Under the pieces are notes generated by a model. The model was not told the DNA's origin, did not search any database, and saw only the letters and a program-made list of their open reading frames with translations. Made by a program: the position numbers and the translations under genes. Shown here piece by piece: positions 35,575 through 44,962 of a DNA stretch of 64,000 nt (the stretch's first letter is position 1; each line of letters starts with the position of its first letter). The DNA comes from Janthinobacterium sp. GW458P (lineage in GTDB: Bacteria; Pseudomonadota; Gammaproteobacteria; Burkholderiales; Burkholderiaceae_D), in NCBI RefSeq assembly GCF_002127585.1, contig NZ_NEGZ01000001.1, positions 427,321 to 491,320 on the forward strand. Direction: 5' to 3'.

Positions 35575-37269
35575 ATGGACAAGTACACACCACGGACCTG
35601 GGGGCCGGGCGAACGCCCGAACTTGCCCGGGTCGCCATCGACGCCCGAACATTCGACGCCCAGGCGCGTCGCGTATTTCATCGTCGGCCTGATCGTCGCG
35701 CTGACGGGGGGGCTGGGTAATGGCCTGGTGACGGCCAACCTGCTGAATCTGCAAGGTTCGCTGGCCGCCTATGCCTACCAGATGCAGTGGCTGCCGGCCG
35801 CCTATGTGATGACCATCGTGTCCATGAATCTGCTGCTGGTGAAATTCCGCCAGCAGTTCGGCCTGCGCCTGTTTACCGAATTTTTCCTCGTGCTGTACGC
35901 GCTCGTCACCTTCGCCCACCTGTATGCGAATACCTTGCCGTCGGCGATCGCCGTGCGCGCTGCACACGGCATGGTGGGCGGCGCGCTGGGCGTGCTGGGG
36001 CTGTACTACACCTTGCAGGCGTTTCCCGCGCGGCACCGCCTGAAGGGCGTGGTGCTGGGCCTGGGCTTTGCGCAACTGGCGCTGCCGCTGGCGCGCATCT
36101 TCACCTCCGAACTGCTGCAGATCGGCGAATGGCACGGCCTGTACCTGTTCGAGCTGGGCCTGGCCCTGCTGGCGCTGGGCTGCGTGCTGGCCCTGAAACT
36201 GCCGCCGGGCGACCGCGTGCAGACCTTCGAGCCGCTCGACTTCCTCACCTTCATCCTGTTCGCCCCCGGCGTGGCCCTGTTGTGCGCCGTGCTGGCGCAG
36301 GGACGCACGGCGTGGTGGATGGAGGCCGAGTGGGTAGGCGTGTGCCTGGCGGGCTCCATCGTGCTCATCGCCGCCTCGCTGGCCATCGAGCATAACCGCG
36401 CGCGCCCGCTGCTCAACACGCGCTGGCTCACCACGGGCAAGATCGCCAAGCTGTTTTTATCGGTGCTGCTGTTTCGCATCGTGCTGTCCGAATCGACGGG
36501 CGCCGTCGGCTTCCTGCAGGCGCTGGGCCTGAACACGGACCAGATGCAGAACCTGTTCGTCGTGGTGCTGCTGGGCAGCGTGGCAGGTTTGGTGGTCAGC
36601 GCCCTGACGATCAACCCGGCCACCACCCACCGCTCGCTGATGTTCGCGCTGCTGCTGATCGCTGCCGGCGCGTTGATCGACGCGCACGCCACCAGCCAGA
36701 CGCGCCCCGTCAACATGTACGTGAGCCAGTTCCTGCTGGCCTTCGGCGGCACGTATTTTCTCGGCCCCACCATGGTGTCCGGCATGGGCGCCGTGATCGC
36801 CGAACCGCGCAACCTGGTCAGCTTTTCCGTGATGTTTACCATGACGCAGAACCTGGGCGGCTTGCTCGGTTCGGCCATCGTCGGCACCATCCAGACGGCG
36901 CGCGAAAAATACCATTCCAGCTATCTGGTCGAACACCTGACCATGCTCGACCCGCAGGTGGCTGCCCGCCTGCAGTCGGGTGCAGCGGCCTATGGCGGCG
37001 TGCTGGGCGACCCCGCGCTGCGCAGCGCCCAGGGCGTGGCGCGGCTGGGCGCCATCGCCACGCGCGAAGCCAATGTACTCGCTTATAACGACGTTTTTCT
37101 GATGATCGCCGGCGTCGCCCTTGCCACCTTGCTGTGGATGCTGGTCAGCCAGTCCTGGACCCGCATCACCATGGGCGCGCGGCGCCTGGTCGGCCCCGTG
37201 CGCGACGCGCAAACGGCCATGGCCATCGTCCCCATTACCAATTCGGAACCGAGCAATGACAGAAAATAG
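35575..37269 (+). CDS. MFS efflux transporter, DHA2/EmrB type
   Basis: A 564-residue transporter with about fourteen helices. It opens with VAYFIVGLIVALTGGLGNGL, has MQWLPAAYVMTIVSMNLLLV, and a long periplasmic loop near the end (TAREKYHSSYLVEHLTMLDP), as in the drug:H+ antiporter-2 family. The longer reading from a TTG at 35515 is less likely than the ATG at 35575. It overlaps the adaptor gene downstream by 14 bases. With the adaptor and outer-membrane factor it would make a tripartite EmrAB-TolC-like pump. Confidence 0.88.
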   Translation: MDKYTPRTWGPGERPNLPGSPSTPEHSTPRRVAYFIVGLIVALTGGLGNGLVTANLLNLQGSLAAYAYQMQWLPAAYVMTIVSMNLLLVKFRQQFGLRLFTEFFLVLYALVTFAHLYANTLPSAIAVRAAHGMVGGALGVLGLYYTLQAFPARHRLKGVVLGLGFAQLALPLARIFTSELLQIGEWHGLYLFELGLALLALGCVLALKLPPGDRVQTFEPLDFLTFILFAPGVALLCAVLAQGRTAWWMEAEWVGVCLAGSIVLIAASLAIEHNRARPLLNTRWLTTGKIAKLFLSVLLFRIVLSESTGAVGFLQALGLNTDQMQNLFVVVLLGSVAGLVVSALTINPATTHRSLMFALLLIAAGALIDAHATSQTRPVNMYVSQFLLAFGGTYFLGPTMVSGMGAVIAEPRNLVSFSVMFTMTQNLGGLLGSAIVGTIQTAREKYHSSYLVEHLTMLDPQVAARLQSGAAAYGGVLGDPALRSAQGVARLGAIATREANVLAYNDVFLMIAGVALATLLWMLVSQSWTRITMGARRLVGPVRDAQTAMAIVPITNSEPSNDRK

Positions 37270-38455
37270 GAATCCACCGCCAGCACCGGCAACGCCTCCA
37301 GCCGCATCCGCGCCGGCGCCCGCCACTACTTCAGCCTCGGCGCAGCCGGACCGGCGCCACCAGTGGCTGTCCGCGCTGGCCTTTGCCGCCGTGGCCCTGG
37401 TGGGCGTGCTGATCGTGCTGTATGCGTGGCGTTTGCCGCCGTTCACCAGTCCCATCGTGACGACGGAAAACGCCACCGTGCGGGGCCAGGTGACCATCAT
37501 CGGCACGCAGCTATCGGGCTATGTGGTGGAAGTGACGGTGCAGGATTTCATGGACGTCAAGGAAGGGCAGTTGCTGGTGCGCATCGACGACCGCATCTAC
37601 CAGCAGCGCTACGAGCAGGCGCAAGCGCAACTGGCGGCGCAACAGGCGGCGCTGTCGAACTGGGCGCAGCAGAAGGCCAGCGCGCAAGCCGGCATTTCCG
37701 TCAGCGAGGCGGCGCTGGCCAATGCGGAAGCGCAGGCGCGCAAGGCCAGCGCCGACTTGAACCGGGTGGAGCAGCTGGTGGCGGACGGTTCGTTGTCGCA
37801 GCGCGAACACGACCAGTCGCGCGCCACGCAGGCGCAGATGGCGGCCGCGCTGGCGCAAGCCCGCGCCAACCTCGACATCGCCCAGCAAAGCGTGCATTCC
37901 GTGGTGGTCAACAGACAGGCGCTGGAAGCGGCCGTGGCGAACGCGCAGGCGGCCGTCAAGGCGGCCAGGATCGACCTCGATAACACGCGCATCGTGGCGC
38001 CGTCCGATGGCCAGCTGGGACAGGTGACGGTGCGCCAGGGCGCGTACGTGAATTCGGGCGCGCAGCTAATGGCGCTGGTGCCGCGCCAGATGTGGGTGAT
38101 CGCCAATTTCAAGGAAACCCAGATGAACGGCGTGCAGGAAGGGCAGAGCGCCACCTTCCACGTCGACGCGCTCGATGGCGCCGTGCTGACGGGCCAGGTC
38201 GAGCGCATCTCGCCGGCCACGGGTTCCGAGTTTTCCGTGCTGCCGGCCGATAACGCGACGGGCAATTACCTGAAAATCGCCCAGCGCATTCCCGTGCGCA
38301 TCCGCATCGATCCGGGGCAGGGGAATGCGCGCCGCCTCGTGCCGGGCATGTCGGTGGTGGTCAGTGTCGATACCTCCGCCGTGCTGAATGACTCGGCGGA
38401 GAATCCCGCGCCGCCGCCCCCGTCGAAGAAGGCGTCCGCGAAGGCCAAGCCATGA
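37256..38455 (+). CDS. EmrA/HlyD-family membrane fusion adaptor
   Basis: A 399-residue adaptor with a Pro/Ala-rich cytoplasmic start, one membrane helix (LAFAAVALVGVLIVLYAWRL, about residues 41-60), a biotinyl-lipoyl domain (VTIIGTQLSGYVVEVTVQDF), a long coiled-coil hairpin (about residues 110-230) and a beta-barrel (IVAPSDGQLGQVTVRQGAYV; MWVIANFKETQMNGVQEGQ). The ATG at 37256 overlaps the transporter gene. It links the MFS pump to the outer-membrane channel. Confidence 0.88.
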   Translation: MTENRNPPPAPATPPAASAPAPATTSASAQPDRRHQWLSALAFAAVALVGVLIVLYAWRLPPFTSPIVTTENATVRGQVTIIGTQLSGYVVEVTVQDFMDVKEGQLLVRIDDRIYQQRYEQAQAQLAAQQAALSNWAQQKASAQAGISVSEAALANAEAQARKASADLNRVEQLVADGSLSQREHDQSRATQAQMAAALAQARANLDIAQQSVHSVVVNRQALEAAVANAQAAVKAARIDLDNTRIVAPSDGQLGQVTVRQGAYVNSGAQLMALVPRQMWVIANFKETQMNGVQEGQSATFHVDALDGAVLTGQVERISPATGSEFSVLPADNATGNYLKIAQRIPVRIRIDPGQGNARRLVPGMSVVVSVDTSAVLNDSAENPAPPPPSKKASAKAKP

Positions 38456-39849
38456 CACGCCGCCGATTACTGATGGCCGCTGCGCTGGCGCTGGCCGGCT
38501 GCGCCGCCAAGGCGCCGCCACAGCCCGCATCGACCTTGCAGCTGCCGTCCGGCTGGCGCGCGCCGGCCGATGCCGCGACGTCGCCGGCGAACGGCGCCCA
38601 TGTGGAGCTGCTGTGGTGGCAGGCCTTCGGCGACCCTGTTTTAAGCAATCTGGTGGGCGAGGCGCTGGCGCGCAATGGCGACTTGCGCGTGGCGCGCGCC
38701 CGCGTGCAGGAATACCGCGCGCGCCTGGCGCAGGCCGACGCCAACCGCGCGCCCAACCTGGCCTTCGACGGTTCGCCCACGCGCACGCGCACCCTGGCGT
38801 CGAGCGGCAAGCCGTATGTGACGAACGTCTTCCAGGCCGAACTGCAGGCCAGCTATGAAATCGACGTGTGGGGCCGGCTGGCCAGTCTGAGCGATGCAGC
38901 CGGCGAGAGCTACCGCGCCGAGCAGGCCAGCCTCGATGCGGCGGCCCTGTCGCTTGCCGCCAGCGTGGCGACGAGCTACCTGAACCTGCGCGGCCTCGAT
39001 GCCCAGCTGGAGCTGATCCAGTCGACCCTGCAGCTGCGCGAACAGTCGCGCGAGCTGGCGCGCAAGCAGTTCGAGGTGGGCTACAGCTCGCGCCTGGAAT
39101 GGCTGCAGGCACAATCGGAATACCATGCGGCGGCCGAACAGGTACCGCAGCTGCAGCGGCAGATATTCGAGCAGGAAAATGCGCTGGCAGTCCTCGTCGG
39201 CGGCAATCCCGGCCGCATCGCGCGCGGCTTGCCGCTGGCGCAACTGAATGCACCCTCCGTGCCGGCTGGGCTGCCATCCGAACTGCTGCGCCGCCGGCCC
39301 GACATCGCGCGCGCGGAACACAATCTGGCGGCCGCCAATGCCAGCCTGGCCGCCACGCGCGATCAGCTGCTGCCCTCGTTCAAGCTGACGGCCGTCGGTG
39401 GCGGACAAGCCACCACCTTGACCGACTTCCTGCATGCGCCCACGGCCCTGTGGCGCCTGACGGCGCTGGCGGCCGGCCCCCTGTTCGACGGCGGGCGGGT
39501 GCAGGCGCAGACGGAGGCCGCCGGCGCGCAGCGCGACCAGCTCGTGTACGCGTATGAAAACGTGGTGCGCAACGCGTTCGCCGAAACGGAGAACAGCCTT
39601 GCGGCCATCTACCGGCTGCAGCAGCAAGCCGTGGAAAACGACGCGCGCCGCGCCGCGGCGGCGGACACCCTGCGCATTGCGCACAACCGCTACCGCAATG
39701 GCTACGCCTCTTACCTGGACGAACTCGATGCCCAGCGCACCCTGTACAGCGCCGACGTGGGCTTGCTGCAGCTGAAAACCCGCATCCTCGTTTCCTCCGT
39801 CGACCTGTACCGCGCCATGGGCGGCGGCTGGTCGGCCAGGGGCCAGTAA
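38452..39849 (+). CDS. Outer-membrane efflux lipoprotein, NodT family
   Basis: A 465-residue TolC-like channel. The signal peptide ends in a lipobox (LALAGC, Cys at residue 16), typical of NodT/OprM lipoproteins. Two outer-membrane-efflux repeats are visible, with paired helices and SYEIDVWGRLASLSDAAGES in the first and LRRRPDIARAEHNLAAANAS at the start of the second. ATGA overlap with the adaptor gene shows coupling. It completes the three-gene pump operon. Confidence 0.9.
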   Translation: MTRRRLLMAAALALAGCAAKAPPQPASTLQLPSGWRAPADAATSPANGAHVELLWWQAFGDPVLSNLVGEALARNGDLRVARARVQEYRARLAQADANRAPNLAFDGSPTRTRTLASSGKPYVTNVFQAELQASYEIDVWGRLASLSDAAGESYRAEQASLDAAALSLAASVATSYLNLRGLDAQLELIQSTLQLREQSRELARKQFEVGYSSRLEWLQAQSEYHAAAEQVPQLQRQIFEQENALAVLVGGNPGRIARGLPLAQLNAPSVPAGLPSELLRRRPDIARAEHNLAAANASLAATRDQLLPSFKLTAVGGGQATTLTDFLHAPTALWRLTALAAGPLFDGGRVQAQTEAAGAQRDQLVYAYENVVRNAFAETENSLAAIYRLQQQAVENDARRAAAADTLRIAHNRYRNGYASYLDELDAQRTLYSADVGLLQLKTRILVSSVDLYRAMGGGWSARGQ

Positions 39850-39953
39850 CGCCGGCATGCCCGACGCGGCGGTTTGCCGCGGCCGGTGTAATATCTCGCT
39901 GGGGAAAGCGGCGGCATGGTGCCAGCTGCTCCCATTACGAACGAGGTCGCGGC

Positions 39954-40694
39954 ATGACGATTTTTGGCATAGGCATCCACATCCTGATCGCGGTATTTTT
40001 TGCGATTCACGTGGTGCGCAACGGGCAGCAGCTGTACTGGCTGCTCATTTTATTCATGTTTCCGCTGCTGGGCAGCGTGGTGTATTTCTTCGCCATCTAC
40101 CTGCCCAATTCGCGCCTGCAGCAAGGCGCGCGCAAGGTCGCATCGGTGGCCGTGCAGGTACTCGATCCGAACCGCGAGCTGCGCGAGGCGAAGGCCGCCT
40201 TCGAGTACACGCCGACGGCGCAAAACCAGATGCGCCTGGCCAGCGCGCAGCTGGAGGCGGGTGATGCGCAGGAAGCCGCATCGACGTACGAAGCCTGCCT
40301 GCGGGGAGCGTTTTCATCGGACCTGGAAATTCGGCTGGGCGCGGCGCGCGCCTATCTGGAATGCGCGCGCGGCGCCGAAGCGCTGACGCACCTGGAATTC
40401 ATCCGCCGCACGGATATCCATTTCCGTCCCGAGATGGTGTCCCTGCTGACGGCGCGCGCCCTGGCGCAAAGCGGTCGCCAGGTGGAAGCGAAAGCGGAAT
40501 TCGACGATGCGCTGACGCGCTACAACAGCTTCGATTGCCGTGCCGAGTGCGCGATCTGGGCGCTGCAACAGGGCGACAAGGTGCTGTCGGAACGCCTGCT
40601 GCTCGATATCGACAGCGCCATGGCCCGCTGGAGCAGCCATACGCGGGCTATGTATGCGCCGCTGCTGGCGCGCCTGGAGGCGGCGCGCAGGTAG
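39954..40694 (+). CDS. Membrane-anchored TPR-type protein
   Basis: A 246-residue protein with two N-terminal hydrophobic helices (IGIHILIAVFFAIHVV; LYWLLILFMFPLLGSVVYFF), like the N-terminal domain of phospholipase D-type enzymes, then a helical repeat region (about residues 75-240; AQNQMRLASAQLEAGDAQEA; GAARAYLECARGAEALTHLE) of the tetratricopeptide kind. Probably a scaffold at the inner membrane. No enzyme motif is visible. A palindrome lies between it and the convergent lipoprotein gene. Confidence 0.7.
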   Translation: MTIFGIGIHILIAVFFAIHVVRNGQQLYWLLILFMFPLLGSVVYFFAIYLPNSRLQQGARKVASVAVQVLDPNRELREAKAAFEYTPTAQNQMRLASAQLEAGDAQEAASTYEACLRGAFSSDLEIRLGAARAYLECARGAEALTHLEFIRRTDIHFRPEMVSLLTARALAQSGRQVEAKAEFDDALTRYNSFDCRAECAIWALQQGDKVLSERLLLDIDSAMARWSSHTRAMYAPLLARLEAARR

Positions 40695-40704
40695 CTCGCT
40701 TGCG

Positions 40705-40734
40705 TGGGGGGCAGACCCGGCGGGTCTGACCTCA
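40705..40734. repeat. GGGTCAGACCC palindrome, copy B
   Basis: TGGGGGGCAGACCCG / CGGGTCTGACCTCA with one central base; the inner arms are perfect and the outer bases degenerate. It ends immediately before the stop codon of the minus-strand lipoprotein gene and starts 10 bases after the TPR gene stop. Confidence 0.75.
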
Positions 40735-41706
40735 TTAAACGCCAGGTACTGGATTCTTCCCCTCAACTAATTGATAGCCCTTGCCATCGAAGCCATAGCG
40801 CGCGTGGCCGTTCAGGGGCGTGGCGATGCGCGGCGGGTCTTGGTCCGGTTTGACCGTGACGCCCGGCTTGATCTTTTCGGTGGCGCCCTTGAAATCGATC
40901 AGCAAGTCATCATACGCGCCGCCATTGCGTGCTGGCGCGAAGCGCCAGTTTCCCTTGACCATCCAGCACTCGTCCGTTTCAGGGCCGCAGGCGCCCATAT
41001 TGTCCGAGTACAGGTCGATGGCGCCATCGAGTGAGGTGACCTTGCCGTCGCCGATTTCAAACAGGGCCAGTTGCGTGATGGTGTAGCCCTGGCCCGTATA
41101 GCCGTGGCGGATCGCCAGTCCCGGCTTGTTCGCGCCCAGCATGATCCAGTGGACTTCGCCGAGCTGCCCCGAAGAGCCCAGTGCGGCGATGTTTTCCAGG
41201 CGTTTCACGACTTGCCACTGGCCGTTTTCCGGCGTGCCCTTGGGCGCCAGGAAAAAGACATTCAGCAGCCCCGGCGAGGCATGCGCCGATTCGGCCGTGC
41301 CTTCCGTGTTGGCCGTTTCCGCATTCGCCACCAGAATGGCGCTGCCATCGGGCAGCAGCTTGTGGCTGACGGCGCTGACGACGTAACTGAGCTTGTCGAC
41401 GTGGTTGTCCGGATCGGACAGGTCGGCCAGCGCATCGTCGCTGTCGCTGCGGTAGTCCTTGCCGAAGACGGCGCGCATCATGCCTGCTTCACGCTCGCGC
41501 GCCTGCGGCGTGTTCATCGCTTCCGTCCTGGGCGCGGTGGCGGACGGCGATGGCACGTGTTCGGCCGATGCCGTTGCGTCGGCAGCGGCGGGGGCAGCGG
41601 CTGCCACGTCGGCTGCCAGCTCGGCGCTGGCGGGGGCGGTCTTGTCCGAGCAGGCGCCGAGCAGCGCAGAGGCCAGTAGCAGGACGAGCGGGGTGCGGTA
41701 ATTCAT
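40735..41706 (-). CDS. Hypothetical lipoprotein
   Basis: A 323-residue predicted lipoprotein. The signal peptide ends LLGAC (Cys at residue 19), followed by a long Ala/Ser/Thr-rich linker (about residues 20-65) and a strand-rich globular domain. I do not recognise the domain. Its last third contains two cysteines (ACGPETDECW) that may pair, and it ends VEGKNPVPGV. It stands alone between convergent and co-directional efflux genes; no link to them can be shown. Confidence 0.65.
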   Translation of the reverse strand: MNYRTPLVLLLASALLGACSDKTAPASAELAADVAAAAPAAADATASAEHVPSPSATAPRTEAMNTPQAREREAGMMRAVFGKDYRSDSDDALADLSDPDNHVDKLSYVVSAVSHKLLPDGSAILVANAETANTEGTAESAHASPGLLNVFFLAPKGTPENGQWQVVKRLENIAALGSSGQLGEVHWIMLGANKPGLAIRHGYTGQGYTITQLALFEIGDGKVTSLDGAIDLYSDNMGACGPETDECWMVKGNWRFAPARNGGAYDDLLIDFKGATEKIKPGVTVKPDQDPPRIATPLNGHARYGFDGKGYQLVEGKNPVPGV

Positions 41707-41836
41707 AGGCAGGGCAGATTGCGTTCATGGAGAATGGGCGCAGTATGCCAGATAGATGAAAGCGAGGGAGCGCGGCCTGACGGCCGGTTCCTCGCTTCCT
41801 TGCCCGCAGGGGGCGATTTTTCAATCAGCCTGGCGC

Positions 41837-44800
41837 CTATTTTTCCAGCACCACCCTGTCATCGCGCCGCGCGGGCGCCTTCTGGCGGCGCAGTTTTGCC
41901 ATGCCGCGCTTGAGCAGGTGCTCCAGGTCGTCGATGTAGGTGAACACGGCCGGCACCACCAGCAGGCTCAATAAGGTCGACGTGATCAGGCCCCCGATGA
42001 CGGTGATGGCCATCGGCGAACGGAAACTGGGGTCGGCGCCCCAGCCTAGCGCCAGAGGCATCATGCCGGCGCCCATGGCAATCGTCGTCATCAGAATGGG
42101 GCGGCTGCGCTTGTGGCAGGCGTCGACCAGCGCATCGAAACGGTTCATGCCCGCCTGGCGCGCCAGGATCGCATAGTCGACCAGCAGGATGGAGTTCTTG
42201 GTGACGATCCCCATCAGCATGATCAGGCCGATCATCGACGGCATCGACAGGGCGCTGCCCGTGACCAGCAAGGCCACAAAGGCGCCGCCGATGGACAGCG
42301 GCAGCGCCGCCAGGATGGTCACCGGCTGCATGAAGTCCTTGAACAGCAGCACCAGCACGCAGTAGATGCACAGCACGCCGATCAGCATGGCCAGGCCGAA
42401 GCTGGCGAACAGCGACGCCATCTCCTGTGCGTCGCCCAGCTCGGCGATCTTCACGGACGGCGGCAAATTCTTCATCGACGGCAGGGCGCGCGCTTCTTCG
42501 TTCAGTTCGCCAAGCGTGCGGGAACCGAGTTCAACGTCCAGTGTGACGTTGCGGCTGCGGTTCAGCCGGTCGATCTGCGCCGGGCCGCTTTCCATGGTCA
42601 CCGTGGCAACGTTCGCCAGGCGCACGGGACCATTCTTGCCGGGCACGGTAAGGCGTTCGATGGCGGCCAGGTCGGCGCGTACGTTATTGGGCAGCTTGAC
42701 GCGGATCGGCACTTGCCGCTCGGGCAGGTTCATTTTCGTCAGGTCCGTGTCGTAGTCGCCGGCCGTGGCCACGCGTACGGTCTCGCCGATGGCCGCCGCC
42801 GTCACGCCCAGGTCTGCCGCCTTGGCAAAATCGGGACGCACGATGATTTCCGGGCGCACCAGCGAAGCGCTGGAATTGACGTTGCCGATGCCTTTCAGGC
42901 CGCGCAATTCGCGTTCGACCTTTTGTGCTGCCTCCATCAGCGCCACCGGGTCTTCCGAGCGCAGCACCAGCTGCATCTTGACGCCCGTATCGGGCGGACC
43001 AACCGTGAAGCGGGCGCCGGGAATCGCATCGAGCTTGTGGCGCAACTGCGTTTCCAGGCCTGCCATTGATTCCTTGCGCTCGGTACGGTGTACGGTGGTC
43101 AGGGTCAGTACGGCGCGGCGCGCTTCGGCCGCCGCGCCGGGGGCGAAGGCGTCGCCGCTGGAGCCGCCGCCGATCGAGCTGAAGACGCCCTTGATGCCGG
43201 GTGTCCGCATGGCCGCGTCGCGCGCCATGGCCGCGACGGCTTGCGTTTCACCCAGGGTGGAGCCGGGCGGCAGTTCCAGGTTGATCTGCGTTTGTGCGCG
43301 GTCGGCGGCAGGCACGAAGCCCGTCGGCAGCAATGGCACGAGCATGATGGAACCGACAAAAAACAGGGCCGCGGCGATGGCCGTGATGCCACGGTGCTTG
43401 AGGCACCAGCGCATCACGCGCAGGTAGCGCGTCATCAGCCAGCCATCCTGCTCTTCCTTGTGGGGCAGCGGTTTCAGTATATAGGCCGCCATCATGGGGG
43501 TAAGCAGGCGCGCCACCACCAGCGAGGCCAGCACGGCCAGCACGGCGGTCCAGCCGAACTGCTTGAAGAACAGGCCGGGAATGCCGCTCATGAAGGCCGT
43601 CGGCAGGAACACGGCCACCAGCGCGAAGGTGGTGGCGATCACCGCCATGCCAATTTCATCTGCCGCTTCCATGGCCGCTTCCATCGGTGACTTGCCCATG
43701 CGCAGATGGCGCTCGATGTTTTCGATTTCCACGATGGCGTCGTCGACCAGCACGCCGACGACCAGCGCCAGCGACAGCAGGGTGACGGTATTGAGCGTGT
43801 AGCCGAACCAGTAGATGCCGAGGAAGGCCGGCATCACGGACAGGGGCAGGGCGGCCGCGGCCACCAGGGTGGCGCGCCAGTCGCGCAGGAACCACCACAC
43901 CACCAGCACGGCCAGCAGAGCGCCCTCGTACAGCAGCTCCATGGAGCCTTCGAAGTTTTCCTCGACGGGGAAGGCGTTGTCGATCGACTGCTGCAGCACC
44001 ACATTCGGGTTTTCCTTCTGCAGGTCGGCGATGGCGGCGCGCGCACCATTGGCGACGGCCACCTCGCTGGCGCCCTTGGTGCGGAACACCTCGAAGGCGA
44101 CGACGGTCTTGCCATCCTGCTCGGCCAGCGCGCGCGGTTCGGCAATGGTGTCGCGCACGGTGGCCACCTGGTCCAGGCGCACATGGCGGCCGTCCGGCAG
44201 CGGCACTTCCACGCGCGACAATTCATCGGCCGTCTTGACGGTGGCGATGGTGCGCACCGATTGTTCGGCACCGCTGACGTCGCCCCGGCCGCCCGGCGCT
44301 TCGCGCTGCACCAGGCGCAGCTGGCGCGAGACGTCGAGGGCCGAGACCTTCAATGCGGCCATGCGCGCTTCGTCGAGTTCCACCTGGATCTCGCGGTAGA
44401 CGCCGCCCACGCGGGTGACGGCGCCCACGCCGGGCACGGTCAGGAGGCGCTTGGCCACCGTATTGTCGACGACCCAGGACAGGTCGGGCGCGTCGAGCGG
44501 GTTGTCCACGCCCCCTTTCGCCGTGGCGATAAAGGTCAGCACCACGCGCCCGGCCGTGGATGCCTTGGTGACGGTGGGGTCGCGCAGTTCGGCCGGCATG
44601 TCCGCCTTGACCCGCGCGACGGCGTCGCGTACGTCGTTGACGGCTTCGGCGATCTGCTTTTCCAGGATGAATTCGACGGTCACCGTGACGACGCCATCGA
44701 GCACCTTGGTGTAGATGTTTTTCACGCCTTGCAGGGTGGCGACGGAGTCTTCGATCTTGCGCGCCACTTCCGTTTCCAGCTGGGCCGGCGCGGCGCCGGG

Positions 44801-44953
44801 CAGCACCGCGCTGACGGTGACGATGGGCAGTTCGATATCGGGGAAATCCTGCACCGGATTGGCCTTGTAGGCCAGCAGACCGGCCAGGGTCAGCAGCGCG
44901 AACAGCATGATGGCCGGGATCGGATTCTTGATCGAGAGGGAGGAAAAATTCAT
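41837..44953 (-). CDS. RND efflux pump, inner-membrane transporter
   Basis: A 1038-residue proton-driven RND transporter with twelve helices and two large periplasmic loops. The N-terminus has IKNPIPAIMLFALLTLAGLL and VSAVLPGAAPAQLETEVARK. Helix 4 has the proton-relay aspartates (ALVVGVLVDDAIVEIENIER), and the fourth-repeat motif LIMLMGIVTKNSILLVDYAI is present. It belongs to the HAE-1/MuxB-MdtB-like broad group. It is the last gene of the tetR-OMF-adaptor-RND operon, 9 bases after the adaptor. Substrate unknown. Confidence 0.92.
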   Translation of the reverse strand: MNFSSLSIKNPIPAIMLFALLTLAGLLAYKANPVQDFPDIELPIVTVSAVLPGAAPAQLETEVARKIEDSVATLQGVKNIYTKVLDGVVTVTVEFILEKQIAEAVNDVRDAVARVKADMPAELRDPTVTKASTAGRVVLTFIATAKGGVDNPLDAPDLSWVVDNTVAKRLLTVPGVGAVTRVGGVYREIQVELDEARMAALKVSALDVSRQLRLVQREAPGGRGDVSGAEQSVRTIATVKTADELSRVEVPLPDGRHVRLDQVATVRDTIAEPRALAEQDGKTVVAFEVFRTKGASEVAVANGARAAIADLQKENPNVVLQQSIDNAFPVEENFEGSMELLYEGALLAVLVVWWFLRDWRATLVAAAALPLSVMPAFLGIYWFGYTLNTVTLLSLALVVGVLVDDAIVEIENIERHLRMGKSPMEAAMEAADEIGMAVIATTFALVAVFLPTAFMSGIPGLFFKQFGWTAVLAVLASLVVARLLTPMMAAYILKPLPHKEEQDGWLMTRYLRVMRWCLKHRGITAIAAALFFVGSIMLVPLLPTGFVPAADRAQTQINLELPPGSTLGETQAVAAMARDAAMRTPGIKGVFSSIGGGSSGDAFAPGAAAEARRAVLTLTTVHRTERKESMAGLETQLRHKLDAIPGARFTVGPPDTGVKMQLVLRSEDPVALMEAAQKVERELRGLKGIGNVNSSASLVRPEIIVRPDFAKAADLGVTAAAIGETVRVATAGDYDTDLTKMNLPERQVPIRVKLPNNVRADLAAIERLTVPGKNGPVRLANVATVTMESGPAQIDRLNRSRNVTLDVELGSRTLGELNEEARALPSMKNLPPSVKIAELGDAQEMASLFASFGLAMLIGVLCIYCVLVLLFKDFMQPVTILAALPLSIGGAFVALLVTGSALSMPSMIGLIMLMGIVTKNSILLVDYAILARQAGMNRFDALVDACHKRSRPILMTTIAMGAGMMPLALGWGADPSFRSPMAITVIGGLITSTLLSLLVVPAVFTYIDDLEHLLKRGMAKLRRQKAPARRDDRVVLEK

Positions 44954-44962
44954 GGCCTCTCC